Shown: piece after piece, positions 1 to 13,200 of the stretch
How the letters are laid out: every line of letters begins with the position of its first letter
How positions within the stretch are numbered: the stretch's first letter is position 1
Assembly (NCBI GenBank): GCA_027625915.1
Contig: JANTQA010000030.1
Span: forward strand, 3,596,001 to 3,660,000
From: Anaeramoeba flamelloides
Lineage: Eukaryota > Metamonada > Anaeramoebidae
Direction of reading: 5' to 3'
Length of the DNA: 64,000 nt
The notes under the pieces: model-generated
Told to the model about the DNA's origin: nothing
The model's input: the letters and a program-made list of their open reading frames with translations, nothing else
Database searches by the model: none
Program-made: the position numbers and the translations under genes

Positions 1-737
1 TATTTTTAAATACAATCACCCCAAAAAACTTTCATTCAATATTATTTTTATTAGAAAATAACAACTCGAGACTAATTAGTTCTAAAATTAGTTTGGTAAT
101 TATATCTGTAATGCTTTCAAAACTTGGCCCGAAAATTTTAAGTTTTTATCAAACCCAAAAAAAAATCAAACAGTTGTATTTTTTAGTTTTAGGATTGTCT
201 TTTAGAAATCCTCTAATAATAAGTATTTATCCATATGACAACAAAACAGACTATTTATTGGAAATGGTAAATATTTTTTTTTCCTTTTATTTTTTATTTT
301 TTCTTATATTTATTTAGTGTTTTTTAAAATATTCAAGTTAATTAACATATAATTATATTTAAAATATAATCACATCCAAACACCATTTACTGTGAATATA
401 GAAAATTCTATTATATATACAATTTCTCATTTTATGTAAGATAAATAAATGAGTCAATTATTTATAATTTTCTATTTTCGAATGATCTGTTTCTAAAAAA
501 AAGGATCTAAAAACTCCACTCTTGTGTTTCAATAATACCTTCATTTTCCAATTAATAAATGAAAGTTTTTATTTCCTGTTCTTAAATATTTTGTATTTAT
601 TCAAAGAAAAAATTCAATATCTTCATAAAATCAATTAAAATGAAAATTTTAACTTTAATTAGCTTTACTTTATTGCAATTTTGAGATAAAATATTTTTTT
701 TATAATTTGAGTTTAATAGTTGTCTTTATAATTTTAC

Positions 738-765
738 AAAGATCATTATATATATAATGATCTTT
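738..765. repeat. Perfect 28-bp palindrome
   Basis: AAAGATCATTATAT is followed directly by its own reverse complement with no spacer. It could extrude as a cruciform or be the relic of a small inverted-repeat element. No target duplication is evident and nothing indicates a function. Confidence 0.8.
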
Positions 766-905
766 ACAACGAGGGGATAAATACATGTTTTTTTTTTTAA
801 GATGGTAAAGGTTTAATGGAAACAGAAACTATAGTCAAATTTAAGTTATATAAATATTCGTTATATATTTCTTTTTGAATAAAATTTGTAAAATCAAAAT
901 AATTA

Positions 906-1102
906 CGGTCAGTTCCACTTTTAAGGCACAAACTTTCAACGAAATCTAAGACACAAAAAAATCTCTAATTAAGGCACAAAATTTGTAATTCATTTTTTTT
1001 ACAAATTATTTTACTAGAATCTGAATTTTGTGCCTTAATTTGAGATTTTTTTTGTACCTTAAATATCGTTGAAAGTTTGTGCCTTAAAAGTGGAACTGAC
1101 TG
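906..1102. mobile_element. MITE family 1 (TIR CRGTCAGTTCCACTTTTAAG), TA-flanked
   Basis: A 197-bp near-complete palindrome. The left end CGGTCAGTTCCACTTTTAAG mirrors the right end, and the pairing continues for about 80 bases around a small central region. It is flanked by TA on both sides (904-905 and 1103-1104), the target duplication of Tc1/mariner elements. A second copy of almost the same length lies at 28286-28483 and a third starts at 63884. It has no coding capacity and would need a transposase supplied from elsewhere. Confidence 0.88.
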
Positions 1103-4100
1103 TAATTTAAAATTTGCCCTTAAAAGGACGAAAATTTGATCTTTTAAACATACCAAAATTTTAACATATATATTTTTCTTTGATGTTTAAGTTTATTTGA
1201 CTCTTTAAATGAGAAAAGGGATTTCTTTTTCTTTTTTCTTTAATTAAAATTTTTATTTTTGAATTTATCATTTAAACTCAAAAATAATGTATACATATTG
1301 TGGATTCTATTTAATGTTGTTTATTAAAATTAAAATGAGATCAATGGAATATAAAATTCTTTCATTTTGATATGAAGGTAAATAAAAAAAAAAAAATTAT
1401 TCAAATTTAGTTATTTCAATTATGAAAAGAATTCAAAGCGAATTTTTATTTTGATTTGTTATACTTTAAATTTGTTGAGATCCAATTTATCCTTTTATAA
1501 ATAGTTTTATTAAAACTAAACAGTTAAGTGTTGATGTAAAAGAAAGACTTTCTTTTGGTTTTTTATGTGAAACTCTCAAATACCCAAAAGTTATATGTTG
1601 AAAAAGGATCGCAACAAACAGGCTTGTTGAAATACAATTTTCTAACAAGTTCACCTGACAAATTAAAAAGATATTAGGTTTTTTAATTACAGACAGTTTT
1701 GAAAATATTAATCCAAAAAAAGAGATCTTGAAAAAATAAAAAGAAAAATAACAACTTTTACTTGAATTTCAAAAATAAGAACAATTAAAAATGAAACAAA
1801 CCAAAAGGTTTGAAATAAAATATTTTAAATTCCAGTGAAAAAATTAATGTTTCTAAAAACCAATAAAAAGTTTATTGGTGGTATACTGAAAATTCCAAAA
1901 GATGAGAATTGTATTTTTTTTTTTTTATTATTGAATCAATGAGAGGTTATATCAAAAGATAAAACCTCCTGTTTGTCAGAACCACTAAACTTTATTTAGT
2001 TATTTTTATCTTCATTATAAATTTGACAATGTTATAAATCAAAGGAAGATAATATTTGTTTAAATAATTGGAAACTATCAATATATAAGACTAAAAGAAA
2101 AACAAGAAATTATTTTTTGGGTTGAAAAACAAAAAATAAAAATTAACAAAAAATAAATAAAAAAGAAATGTATGAATTATTTGCTCTACAGACAAAACTT
2201 AAATATAAACAAAAGTTTGAAATGTTAAAAATCAAAAACACAAAACTTGACTAAATTTATTTGAATTTAAATTTTAAATTATTGAAAACATTTTTACTTT
2301 TGAGATAATTTCAAAATAATATAAATTTCTCAATAAAGATTTTAATTGTGAGAAAAAAATCGTATTTTTAGGTTTGAAAAAAAAACTCCATTTGAAAGAA
2401 AAATCCATTTATTGAAGAAACCAAATCAAATTACAATTTTTTAATTTTTTGCTTATCTTCATGATTTGTTCATTAAATTGAAAAAGAAAATGCTTTATTT
2501 ATACTGAAGAAATAAGGAAATGTAGTGAAAAAAAGGAAAAATTAGTTTTAAATAATTTAATTCACATCAGCTTATCTAATGAATTCTTTAAAATCTAAAA
2601 TAAAGAAATCTAAAATAAAAAAAGAAAAAGAAAATTCTCTTGGATTGTGGAACAACTAAAGATCAAATTTTAACAAAATTTTGATTTTTAATTTTGAAAC
2701 AACAAAATTTTATTTTTTTATTATTGAAATGGTGTAAATTTTACACTAGTTGTTCTGTTACTTAAAATTTCCTTTCAGAAAATTTAAGCGTTAAAATAAT
2801 AGATTTAACGGTTATTAATTAATGAAAATAATTCCAAGACTTATCTTGGTTTAAAATTAATTCGTTAATATTTATTTCTTTTAATTTATTTAGAAATATT
2901 AATCTATCGTTTTTCGTAGGAAGGACATACCCATAAAAAAATTATCAATATTTTCTTTAATTTATTTCTGTTTATATTTTAAACATAAAGAACAAAATTT
3001 TATTTGAATTTTTTTTTTATTACCTAGTTATATCTATTTAAGCAATTGGTAAATGTACTGATTTTTAGAATCGTTTGGCTTGACGGATAACTTGTATATT
3101 TTTGATTTTACTCTATTCTTTTAAATTTTGGATTTGTTTATAAATGAATTTTAGTTTTTTTTTTGGAGTGTCGTGGAGTGCCGTCAAGTGCTATATATTT
3201 TCTAGAATTTAAACAAATTGAATGAAATCCTGAATTTTACACTATTCTTTTAAATTCTGGAAAGCCTAACAGTTTTTGTTTACAATTTGATAATAAAAAG
3301 GGAATATAAGAAATTTTCATTTTATTTTAAGAATTAAAAAAAACTTAACAGTGGATTTCTTTTATTAGAAGTCAATAATTCATTCTAATTGCAGTTAATT
3401 TTATTGTCTATTTTTTTTAATTCAATTTTATTAATTTTTCTAATAAGAGAAAGACAAATTTTTTTGTATTTTTTTTTTTATAACCTGAAATTAACAGATT
3501 TTCGATTTTTAGTTCAGTGTTTTGTAAATAAGAATTTGGAGTGTTTCAGTTTATTTTACAATTTTCATTAATACATGAATTAATTCAAGTAATTTAAATA
3601 ATTTATTTTTTTTATTCTATAATTGTATATTTATAGTACAGATATTAATTGACTTAATATAAAGGCTTTAAATAATCTAATTTTCAAATTATTGGTAGTA
3701 AAATGTTTAAAAATTTTATTTGTAGTTGTTATAAGCTATTTCCAATAAAGTGGGGTAAATTTATTTTAAAATATCTCTATTAAACTCAATCTTCAAAAAA
3801 GTATTTAAAGATTCAAAATCATTAACTACCATTTATAGATTCTTGATAATAATTCAATTTGTTTATTAGTATTGTATTAAATAAATAAAAATTATTAAAA
3901 TTTCTGATCTCAATTTTTTCTGATATTTTTTAGAGGTGAAAATGGTTTTTATTATTTTCTTTTTGATTGAAAAAACCATTTCCATAACTTGTTTAATCTC
4001 AACAAAATTTTCAAATAGAATTGAAAGAATATAACTGCATTTTATTATTTAAAAAATAATTTGTACACTTTCCATATTCCCAGTTTTTTATGGAAATTGG

Positions 4101-5494
4101 TCGTACATTGTTTTCTCCAAAAATAGTGCTATTTTTTTTTTTCATTTTTTGGAAATATTTCAATTCAACAAATTTCGAAATAAATATCATAGTCATTGAT
4201 TTATTCGGTATTAATATTAAACTTAATTTGGTATTGTCAATTCATGAATACCTTCACTAACAATGATGAATTTTTATGATATGTAAAAAAAAATTCCCCA
4301 CTTTTTTGGAAATACCTTAGCTTTCTTTTTCTTTTGTCAAAATATAGAATATTTCAGAAATTTTATCCAAATAAATACCCAAATATTTAATTTACAGGTC
4401 TTGTATTTTGAAGTATAACCCAGTGCCATAAAAAATTGACTAAAATTCAAAGTGTAAAAAATAAAAAAATATTACATTGAAAAATGGACTTTTTTTTAAT
4501 AAACATTTTGATCAGAATTTTTGATTTTTTTGATCGATAAGTTTATTTTTGTGTAATTCAAAAAAAAATTATTTCATCCTAATTCCAATGAAACGTTTTT
4601 GTAAAATATTATGTTTTGAATCGGCAGCGAAATTTCATTTCGAATAATGAATGTTTTTACTCTGTAAAGGAAATGTAATGTAATTTTTATAATGTTTCGT
4701 AAATTTGCAAGATTCTGTATTTTCTCTAAATCTTTTGAAATAACTATTTTGTTTTTATTGTGTTTTAATCCTGATAGAATAATAATTTCATTTATTAACT
4801 TTCATTTTTGATTTACTTGAATTTTCTTTCCTTTTATTAATTAAGATTAAATCATCTGTAAATGTTCGGTAATGGTTTTTTAAGGGTATAATTTTTAATA
4901 AAAGAAAATGTAAAATGAGAGTTAACAAAATTGATGATAAAATATCTTCTTGGAATATACCAAGCCCAAAAAAAAAAACAATTTTATTTGTTAATTTTTG
5001 TTTAAAAATTTAGTGTAAAGATAGAAAAAACTTTTATTTATTATTCAAAATTTTCTACTATAAAAAAATTTTAGTTAAAAATTTCAAATATTTTAAAAAA
5101 ATAAAAATTATGACATTTTGTATAAATGTTATTATTATTTTTTGATAAAAGGTAATATATATATATATAAAAGATTTTTGTTATAAAGATATTAAATGAT
5201 TGTAATAAAATGATTTTTTTTTTTTTTTATACAGAATAAGGATAGAATTGATATTTATCTTAATTGTAGGTTTTCAATTTATTATTGCTCTTAATAAAAG
5301 TCTAAGAAAAAAATAAATTGAAAAAAGAAAAAAAAAAATTTCAAAATTTTACAAAAATAAAATAATCACCAAACAACAGAATTAATTAATTAATAACAAT
5401 AAAAATTTTTTCTGAAATAATAATAATAATAATAAATAAATAAAAAAATATATAGTATTATGGAAAAAACTCACCATTATCGAATTTTTGTACG

Positions 5495-7456
5495 ATGGTA
5501 CAGTTGTATTATTATCTTAATACACTTTATGATTTATTGTCTACAGATAAAGGAAATCAGACATATAAGCCATCATCCAATAGTATGTTGAAATTGATTG
5601 ATAAATTGTGTAGATCAATTTGTAATAATTTAATACAACTTATTGAAGAACATCCAAATGTAATTGAAGAGCAAATATTTAAATGTATGTCTTCTCGCAC
5701 TTCATCGTTTTCAACATATTTTTTCTTTATTTTTATTCAATTAATAAATTTCAAAAATGAAAAAATATTAAGACTATTAAAATCAAAACCAATAAATCTG
5801 ATACAACATTTAAGAAATTTAACAATATCAAAATTTTTTCATGTCAAGACTTCTGCTCAATACATTTGGAAAAAAATGCTTTCAGAAAATTTTTTAGATT
5901 TTTTTGTAAATAGTTATACACAAGATACGTCTTTAATTCTTAATGATTTATTTGCTGATCAAGCAAACTTATTTATGAAAGATGTCAAAAATGTAAGACT
6001 TTTAAAAAAACAATTTTTAAATAAAATTAATTTTTTAGAATTGGGGGGTATAACACAAGTTGTTGACGTGGATGATAATAATAATAAAACACAAATTCGT
6101 AAAGCTGAAAACACAAATGGAAAAGAAATTGAAAATGAAGGAAAAAATCATGAAAGTGAAAACGAAACTGGGAATGGAAATGGAAATGGAAATGGAAATG
6201 GAAATAAAAATAAAAATGAAACTGAAAATGAAAACGAAAATGAAAATGGAAATAGAAATGATCATAATGAAGATAATTTAAATGATAACGAAGATGAATT
6301 ATATAAGGGGTTTGGAAATTTTAAATTAATTAAACATGAATCAATAATTAAAAGACCAAATTTTTTAACAAAGGTGTTGACGGATTTTTTTGGTAAGATA
6401 TATCAAAAGTTGCCATATGCGACTGATATGGTTACTTTAACTGATTCCTTGCTGTTATCCGGGGTTTTATTGCAAAAAATCATTAGTATACTTGAACTGA
6501 CCATCAATTATCCAACTGCCTCTTCGTCTTGCATTAGTAATTTTATATTAAATATGATCATATGTTTATCAAAATTAAATTTAATTGTTGGTGTGAATCA
6601 AATTGAAGATGGCTCATATAATAATATTGGAAATAAAGTAATCGGTGGGAATTTAACTGTGCCAAAAATTAAAATAGGAAATAAAGTGATAATGAAATTA
6701 TTCGAAATCCTTGAAAGGGGATCAAATCAAGATGTAACATTCCAAATCGACATATTAAATGTTATTCGGCATTTAGTGAAAATTGCTTCCATCCAAATGG
6801 AAATTTATAACGATCCCAAATTCCATTCAAAATTATCAAATTTGTGCTCAAGTGATAATCTTGAATTAAATAGAATCGCTTGGAAAACGTTTTATCAAAT
6901 GATCATCGTGAATAATAAATTTACTCAGGTTTTAGTAAAGGATGAATTAAAAGGTTATATGGAAAAATTACATAAAAATTTAATTAACTCTGCAAATAGT
7001 TTACATTATCTTGCCAAGATTTTCCAAATGTCACTAATTGAAAAATATCGAATACAGGTTTATAATCTCTCGCCAAGACGGAAAAATGTTAAAAATGCAA
7101 TTAATTATCTCAAAAAGGATGAAAAGAAAATTATAGATGCCATAGTTAAAAAGCATTTTATAATTAGATTTAATTTAATATTGAAAAAAATGGTGAAAGA
7201 ATATAGAGATAAAAAAACATTTCAAAAATCTTATTTAATTGATAATAATACAGGAATGGCTTTTGTTAAATTGGTCAATTTGTATGAAATAATTAATTAT
7301 GATAAAAAATGTTACAAAATTTTAAATTATATTCGAAAAAATCAAGACTATAATACACCATTTAAATTTTTAATTAATTTATTACCATTTGATCAAAATA
7401 AAAATAATAAATCTAAAAATAATAATAATAATAAAAAATCTTTAAAAAATAAATGA
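5495..7456 (+). CDS. Large helical protein, possibly Sca1-complex scaffold (ScaA)-like
   Basis: One 653-residue open frame. Apart from a spacer, it consists of leucine/isoleucine-rich amphipathic helices of the ARM/HEAT-like kind. Residues about 40-190 form a first helical block, and about 190-270 are a low-complexity spacer of Asn-Gly and Glu-Asn repeats. Residues about 270-630 form a second block ending in an Asn/Lys-rich tail. The segment with RIAWKTFYQ, NSLHYLAKIFQ and a late FVKLVNLYEIINY resembles, from memory, the C-terminal part of proteins annotated as Sca1-complex scaffold ScaA, a Ras/TORC2 signalling scaffold in Dictyostelium. That name is tentative. The start is uncertain: an ATG at 5460 in another frame opens with MEKTHHYRIFVRWYS, and the frame used here is open back to a TAG at 5453-5455. 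The coding nature is better supported than the function, because codon use and helix periodicity persist across 2 kb of otherwise stop-rich DNA. Confidence 0.75.
   Translation: MVQLYYYLNTLYDLLSTDKGNQTYKPSSNSMLKLIDKLCRSICNNLIQLIEEHPNVIEEQIFKCMSSRTSSFSTYFFFIFIQLINFKNEKILRLLKSKPINLIQHLRNLTISKFFHVKTSAQYIWKKMLSENFLDFFVNSYTQDTSLILNDLFADQANLFMKDVKNVRLLKKQFLNKINFLELGGITQVVDVDDNNNKTQIRKAENTNGKEIENEGKNHESENETGNGNGNGNGNGNKNKNETENENENENGNRNDHNEDNLNDNEDELYKGFGNFKLIKHESIIKRPNFLTKVLTDFFGKIYQKLPYATDMVTLTDSLLLSGVLLQKIISILELTINYPTASSSCISNFILNMIICLSKLNLIVGVNQIEDGSYNNIGNKVIGGNLTVPKIKIGNKVIMKLFEILERGSNQDVTFQIDILNVIRHLVKIASIQMEIYNDPKFHSKLSNLCSSDNLELNRIAWKTFYQMIIVNNKFTQVLVKDELKGYMEKLHKNLINSANSLHYLAKIFQMSLIEKYRIQVYNLSPRRKNVKNAINYLKKDEKKIIDAIVKKHFIIRFNLILKKMVKEYRDKKTFQKSYLIDNNTGMAFVKLVNLYEIINYDKKCYKILNYIRKNQDYNTPFKFLINLLPFDQNKNNKSKNNNNNKKSLKNK
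6171..6260 (+). repeat. In-frame hexanucleotide repeat (GGAAAT / GAAAAT)
   Basis: Tandem 6-bp units encode Gly-Asn, Lys-Asn and Glu-Asn dipeptides in the spacer of the helical protein. Because the unit length is a multiple of three, expansion or contraction would keep the frame. The same units create shadow frames of Met-Glu and Ile-Ser repeats that are not genes. Confidence 0.85.
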
Positions 7457-10220
7457 CTGATTCATTGCTGGGTGGAAAATTAAATGATTTGAAAATAAAT
7501 TTTTAAAAAAAAATTTTTTTATGGTGTTTGTTCTCATACAATAAGAATTTTCATTAAAGTTCTAATAATTTATGTAAAATTATAAATTGTTTGTTTTTTT
7601 TTATCAGAATAACTATTAACTTCCTTATTAGTGGATTTTCTAGTAATTACAAATATTTTTATTGAAAAATAAATTTTTTTCTGGTTTTTAATTATTAACT
7701 AAAAAAAAAAAATAAATAGTTTTCTATAATAAAAGAGGGGGGGGCAGAAAATAAACTCAAGATAAACAATGAAACGTTAAATAGAATTTAATTTTAGTTA
7801 GAATCATTTTAAAATCTGATAATTTTCATTTATTAATATAATATTTTTTTTTTTTGAGAATCAACGATTAAAATTTCATACAAGAACTTGTTCTTTCAAA
7901 AGTTTGAACTTTGAAGTTCTTGTTTAAGGATAATCCCTATTTTATGATATTTGAGGTTTGAAAAACAATATATTAGTAAATAAAAAGAATTTAAAATTTG
8001 GCGAATTAAAAGAAATTCAAAAGATTTCAATTTTTGAGGGATTTAAGGAAAAAGTACATTTTACCATTTTGAAAATTTTTAATTGTGTGGACCTTACTGT
8101 AAAAAAGAATTTTTGGGTGCAACGAGATATCAAAAAGTTTATAACCAAAGTATCTGTCGCTGTTCTGTTTGTGAAAAGAAAGCGAACCCAAAGTAATTCA
8201 GAGTTGAATCTGAAATTTTTGGATTTTTTGAACATTTTTTTTTAATTAAATTTTTGGTTTTATTAAATTTGGTTTTGGATGGGGAAATGTTTTTATATAA
8301 ATGAAATAGAATTAATCAAACAGTAAACAAAAAAAAAAGACCCAAAAAGGTGTGTATTTGAAACAAATATTTTCTTTTTGAAGACCAAAAATGAAAGATC
8401 ATCTATTCTCAGATAAATTTGTTGAAATTAGGTAAGAAAAAAAAAATAGATAAAAACCTATTTTTCGAAGATTTTTTTTCTTTATCTTCTTAATTTGAAT
8501 GAATCTGAACAATTTATCACCTTGAATTTCTCGCCCCATTACTATTTATTATTATTTTATAAAACAGTTGTTTTATAAATTTGCTTTCAAAATTCAATTT
8601 CCAAATATTTTTATCAACCAAAACCAAAATAAAGAATACTATTTCAAAAATTAAAATAAACGTATTGAATTCGCGAAATATAAAAACAGTTACAAAAGAT
8701 TCAACCCAAAAGAAACGAAAATTTTTGAAAAAAATTCAATCATATTCAGAAACAGTCAGAGTTTTTATTTTAATAGAAAATAAATAATTATAAAATCAAA
8801 CAAATTTATCGAATAAATCTTTATTTTTGTAAAGATAAATTTAATAAATGTCCTATTTTTTTGAACCCAAACTTGAATTAGATGAATTAAATGAAAATAG
8901 GATTTTTAAATCATTTTGGAAATTTTATTGAAATAAAAAGTAATTTGTTTCTCAAAAAATTCTCAAACAAAAGTATTTCCAATGAAGAATTAAAAACAAA
9001 ATCAAATTAAGGAGAAGTAATTGTGTCTAATCTTACAGATAAGATCAAGAAATATAGGATTTGTATTTATTTTTTTTGATCCAATCTTTTCATTTTTTTT
9101 TTGATTTCCTTTTTTACTTGGTATGAAAATATATTATACTGGGGTATATTCCAGTTCGGTATTTATTAAAATATCAATATATTTGGTTAAAGAAATGATT
9201 TCAATCATTCGGTTTCACATAAGTGGTGACACTCAAAATTTGAAAAATGTACTTGATCCCTTAACTGAAAATATTTGTTTATCGACAAAATTTAATTAAT
9301 TTCTCAACATTTCAAACTAAAATTAAAATTTATTTTTTTACCTCTGATGAAATGGCTGTTACACTTAATTTCCAAGTATGTTGATACTCTTAACCTAAAC
9401 TATGTATTCTTTTCAAGAAAATAAGATGGATCTTTTTATTAGATAAAATTTGAATTTCAGACCTTTTCAAAGTAAATTTCAAATTTGGATGTGAAAATCA
9501 ATTGTTGCAAAATGAAGAAATTTCAAAAAAAAAAAAACTTTATTATTAACAAGTTCAATTCTCTCAATAATCTTTTGAATCAATGAATATATTGTTAATC
9601 GTATAAATAATAGATTTTACAAATAATACAATTAGAATAGTCCACTTTTTTTGATTCACAATTTTTTTTTTAATTAAACAATCAAAATATCATACATTTG
9701 GGTAAAAAAAATTGAGCTGTTTAATTTTGAGAATTCACCAAGATTTAACTTCAGTGGTTGTACTCAAGACAGTGAAGAAAAGGAAATAGTCAAATATTTT
9801 CCAAAGAATACAAATAAATGTTGTCTTTCAATTCGCCTTATAGAAATTGTATCAATACTTTTCAAAACCTGAAATTTTTACAGACCTTTAAGTGTCTGTT
9901 TATTAATCACCGTTTATCTTTTTTTCATTCATTAAAACTTTTTTCAAAATTTTTAAGAAAGTTGAAAAGAAGTTTCAAAAAAACAAAAAAGATGTTTAAA
10001 GCGAAAAATTTTTGATCTGAAAAACAGTTTGAAAATTCAATCTCTAATTAGTTGAATTGAAAGGCTTTAACCGTCTTTATTCAAAGAAAATTTTTAATTT
10101 ATTGAAAAAAAACGTTAAATATCAAACTCAATTCTCTACATATTCTTCTTTATGTCAGACCCTTTCTTCCAATTTGAAACAAGTAAAAAATAAAAATTCA
10201 TTTTTTTTTTTTTCACACTT
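7457..10220. other. Intergenic, mostly repeat DNA
   Basis: No credible coding frame. It contains a G8 run at 7737-7744 and one arm (about 8440-9260) of an inverted pair whose partner lies in the large phosphoglucomutase intron. The last 15 bases or so before the phosphoglucomutase ATG are T-rich. Confidence 0.65.
8440..9260. repeat. Dispersed repeat, inverted partner at about 11980-12770
   Basis: Read in reverse complement, 11980-12770 follows this stretch with many shared blocks. Examples are ATTAGATGAATTAAATGAAA, AGAAGTAATTGT, ATAAGATCAAGAAATA, TACTTGGTATG and GTTAAAGAAATGATTT. The edges are fuzzy. The sequence is probably two old copies of one non-coding element in opposite orientation, since no open frame is shared. 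Confidence 0.7.
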
Positions 10221-13200
10221 ATGAGCAAAATTATTGAATTTATCAAAAAACATAAAGTATCAACAACAGTAGGTGCTGTTATCGCTGTCACAGTAGGCGG
10301 GATAGCATACAAATCATATAGCAATTATCAAAAATCTGTTTATTTTCAAGCTAATCAATGGTTAAAAATTGACACAAACAAAGAAACACGACAAGAAGTT
10401 GAAAAACTGATTAAAGGAAAAAAACAAGAGCAATTACAAGAATTATTTGATAAAAGACTCGAATTTGGAACAGCTGGACTGAGAGCAAAAATGGGGGCAG
10501 GTTATTCACGAATGAATCACATTACTGTTCAGCAAACTGCACAAGGTAATTAAACAAAGAACTTTTTTCTTCTTTTTTTTTTATTTTTCTGTTGAAACAA
10601 GTAAATTTAAAAAAATTAAAAAAATTAAAAAACTTTGCAATTTTTTCTCCTTTATTAAAATTTATTCTTCTTTCGAAAAGGGTGGGCCGAATACCTTCTT
10701 GAGGTTTTTGATCCGGAAACTGTTCAAAAAAAAGGTATTGTAATTGGTTATGATCATCGTGATCACTCAAAGGAATTTGCAGAAATTACAGCAAATGTTT
10801 TCATGTTGAAAGGATTTAAAGTCTATTTATTCAATTGTATTGTACCAACACCCTTGCTGAGTTACGCGGTAAGGATTCTTGGAACTGCTGGGGGCGTGAT
10901 GGTTACTCCTTCGTTTGTTTTTTTTTTTTTTTTTTTTTGTCTCTTTATTATCATTTTTTTCTTTTGATTTTATTTTTGTTTTCGGCTGTCCAGAGATAAT
11001 TTCTGAGAATTTACATCAAACGCAAATTTTCACAAAAATTCCCTTTCTATTAATCAAACGATTAGATAATAGAGCTTAATAATAAATATGAGTCAAAATT
11101 ATCACCTTTCTGGTCATTTTTTTCTAATTGAAAAAAAAAACAGCAACCTTATCATAATTTGCTCTTGATCTCTTACAGCCGTTCCAACCCTACCATGAAA
11201 TCTATGATCAACAGAAAATTCCTTTTCTATCTTCCTTTTTATATTTTATGAAAAGATTTTATGGCTATGTGATAGCTTATTACAAATCATGAAATTTTAT
11301 AATAGAACAAAAATTTCCCATAGTTAAAATCTTAAAATTTGTATTTTTTGCTTCAAACCTTCTGAATGATTTATAATTTAGAAAAATTTTGAGGTTTTTG
11401 GTGGATACTTAATTTCTAAACACCTTAAAATCAAAAGGCAAGACCATTTCAAAGAAATTATAAAATTCGATCTTCGATCTTTGGAAGCTTTGCTTTGAAT
11501 TTTTAACTTTGTTTCGTCAAAAACAACAAGATTTTTTTACCCAGTCCTTCGTAATAAAAAAATGTTTTTAAAAAACCGATGTCAAACCGTAAAATTATAT
11601 GATAGAGTAGAATAGAAGATTTTTTTTTCTATTTAACTGAGACAAAAAGTCAATTTCTTTGTCTGTCAAATTTCGCGGTAGGTTTGGAACGGTTGTAACA
11701 AAAATAAATGTGAAAAAAAAATTTTTCTCACCATTAAGGGAACTGTCACATCCCCAAAATGTAAAGAAAGTTGAGTATACTCTTATACAAAACCATCTGT
11801 TTTCAATTGATTGAATTAGTCCTCTCAGAAATTATTTACTAAAATCATCTAATTTAATGATGAAAACGAAATAATATTTTTTGAAAAATTAATACAAGAA
11901 AATTGTTCAACCTTTTTAAAAAAGCCAAGTCTTTTTCAAAACTTTTTTGAAGCTTTCTATTTGAAGGGAGTAAGTTCATTTTTCCAATTTTGAATGTCAC
12001 AATTTATATGAAACAGGATTATTCAAATCATTTCTTTAACTAAAAACTTTTATATTTTACTAAATGTTAAAGAGAGCGGAATATATCCTAGTATAATATA
12101 TGTACATACCAAGTAAAAAAATGAGTAATTCAAAAAAATGAACAAATTGGAGCTTGAAAAAATCAATCTAAATCACTTATTTCTTGATCTTATCTATGTT
12201 TATTTGATACAATTACTTCTTCTTTACTTGGCTTTATTTTTAATTCTGAATGGAAATACTTTGTGTATCGAAAATTTGTGATTAACAAATTACTCACATT
12301 TCTAAAGAATTCCCAAAATGACTTCAAATTCCTATTTTCATTTAATTCATCTAATTTTCGTTTTGGTTGAGAAAATGTATTATTTTTTCAGAAATAACGA
12401 TTTATTGGATGTATTTATTTGATTTGATAATTATTTATTTCTTATTAAATTGAAAACACAAAAAATAAATTCTGAATCATTCTTTCAATTTTTTCTCAAT
12501 TTTTCTTTTTCTTTGTGTTGAACACTTAGTAGATGTTTTTTGATTTAGAGAATTAAATCCCTTTTACTTTTAATCTTTTAAAACAGTATTCTTTGTTTTT
12601 GATAAAAATATTTGAAATTAGAATTTTGAAAATACAATTGTAAAAAAATATTTTTTTCTAAAATAATAATAAATAGTAATGTGGTAAGAAAACTCAAGGT
12701 AATTTATTGTTTTTTCTTATCTAAATTATGAAGATAAAGATGAAGAGTAAAAATAAAATTTTCTAAAATCTTCTAAATCTAAAAATCTTCTAAAAAATTT
12801 TTATTGAAGAAAACTATCAAAAAATGCTTTTAGAAGATGTTTTGGGATTTAGAAACTTTGTCTTGGAAAAATTAAAGAATTTATGATTGAATCTGAAAAA
12901 ATTATTGTTTATTTTTCGTTTGTAAAATTATTTTTCAACATTTGCCGTTATCAGATGGATTTGGTATAAATTTGAAATTCTGGAAACAAAAATCATACTC
13001 GTATACCAAAGAGAATATTTTTAAGTTAAAGCCTGTATAAAAATGACGAAAAAAACTACAGACTAATGATTTTTAAATAGGAAAAAATTTTCACTTCATT
13101 TTCAATTTCCTTATTCAAAGGAAGGGAAATTCCAACTTACTTCAGAAAAACCAATTTATAAAAAGATAACTGGAAAAGGAAGTGAATTTTTTTTCATATT

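Larger units (their letters stand above)
1..5459. other. Non-coding AT-rich region upstream of first gene
   Basis: No open frame here resembles a protein; the short frames are low-complexity A/T translations. It holds one complete TA-flanked MITE (906-1102), a perfect palindrome (738-765), an AT microsatellite near 5155-5170 and a TAA/AAT-repeat tract just before the first gene. A degenerate phrase around 3100-3130 (TTTTACTCTATTCTTTTAAA) recurs at about 3235-3260, 53320-53345 and 53595-53620, so part of this stretch is dispersed repeat. Confidence 0.7.

Noticed and set aside
6035-6281. Met-Glu and Ile-Ser repeat frames overlapping the first gene
   Set aside because: They are shadows of the hexanucleotide repeat encoding the Asn-Gly/Glu-Asn spacer.
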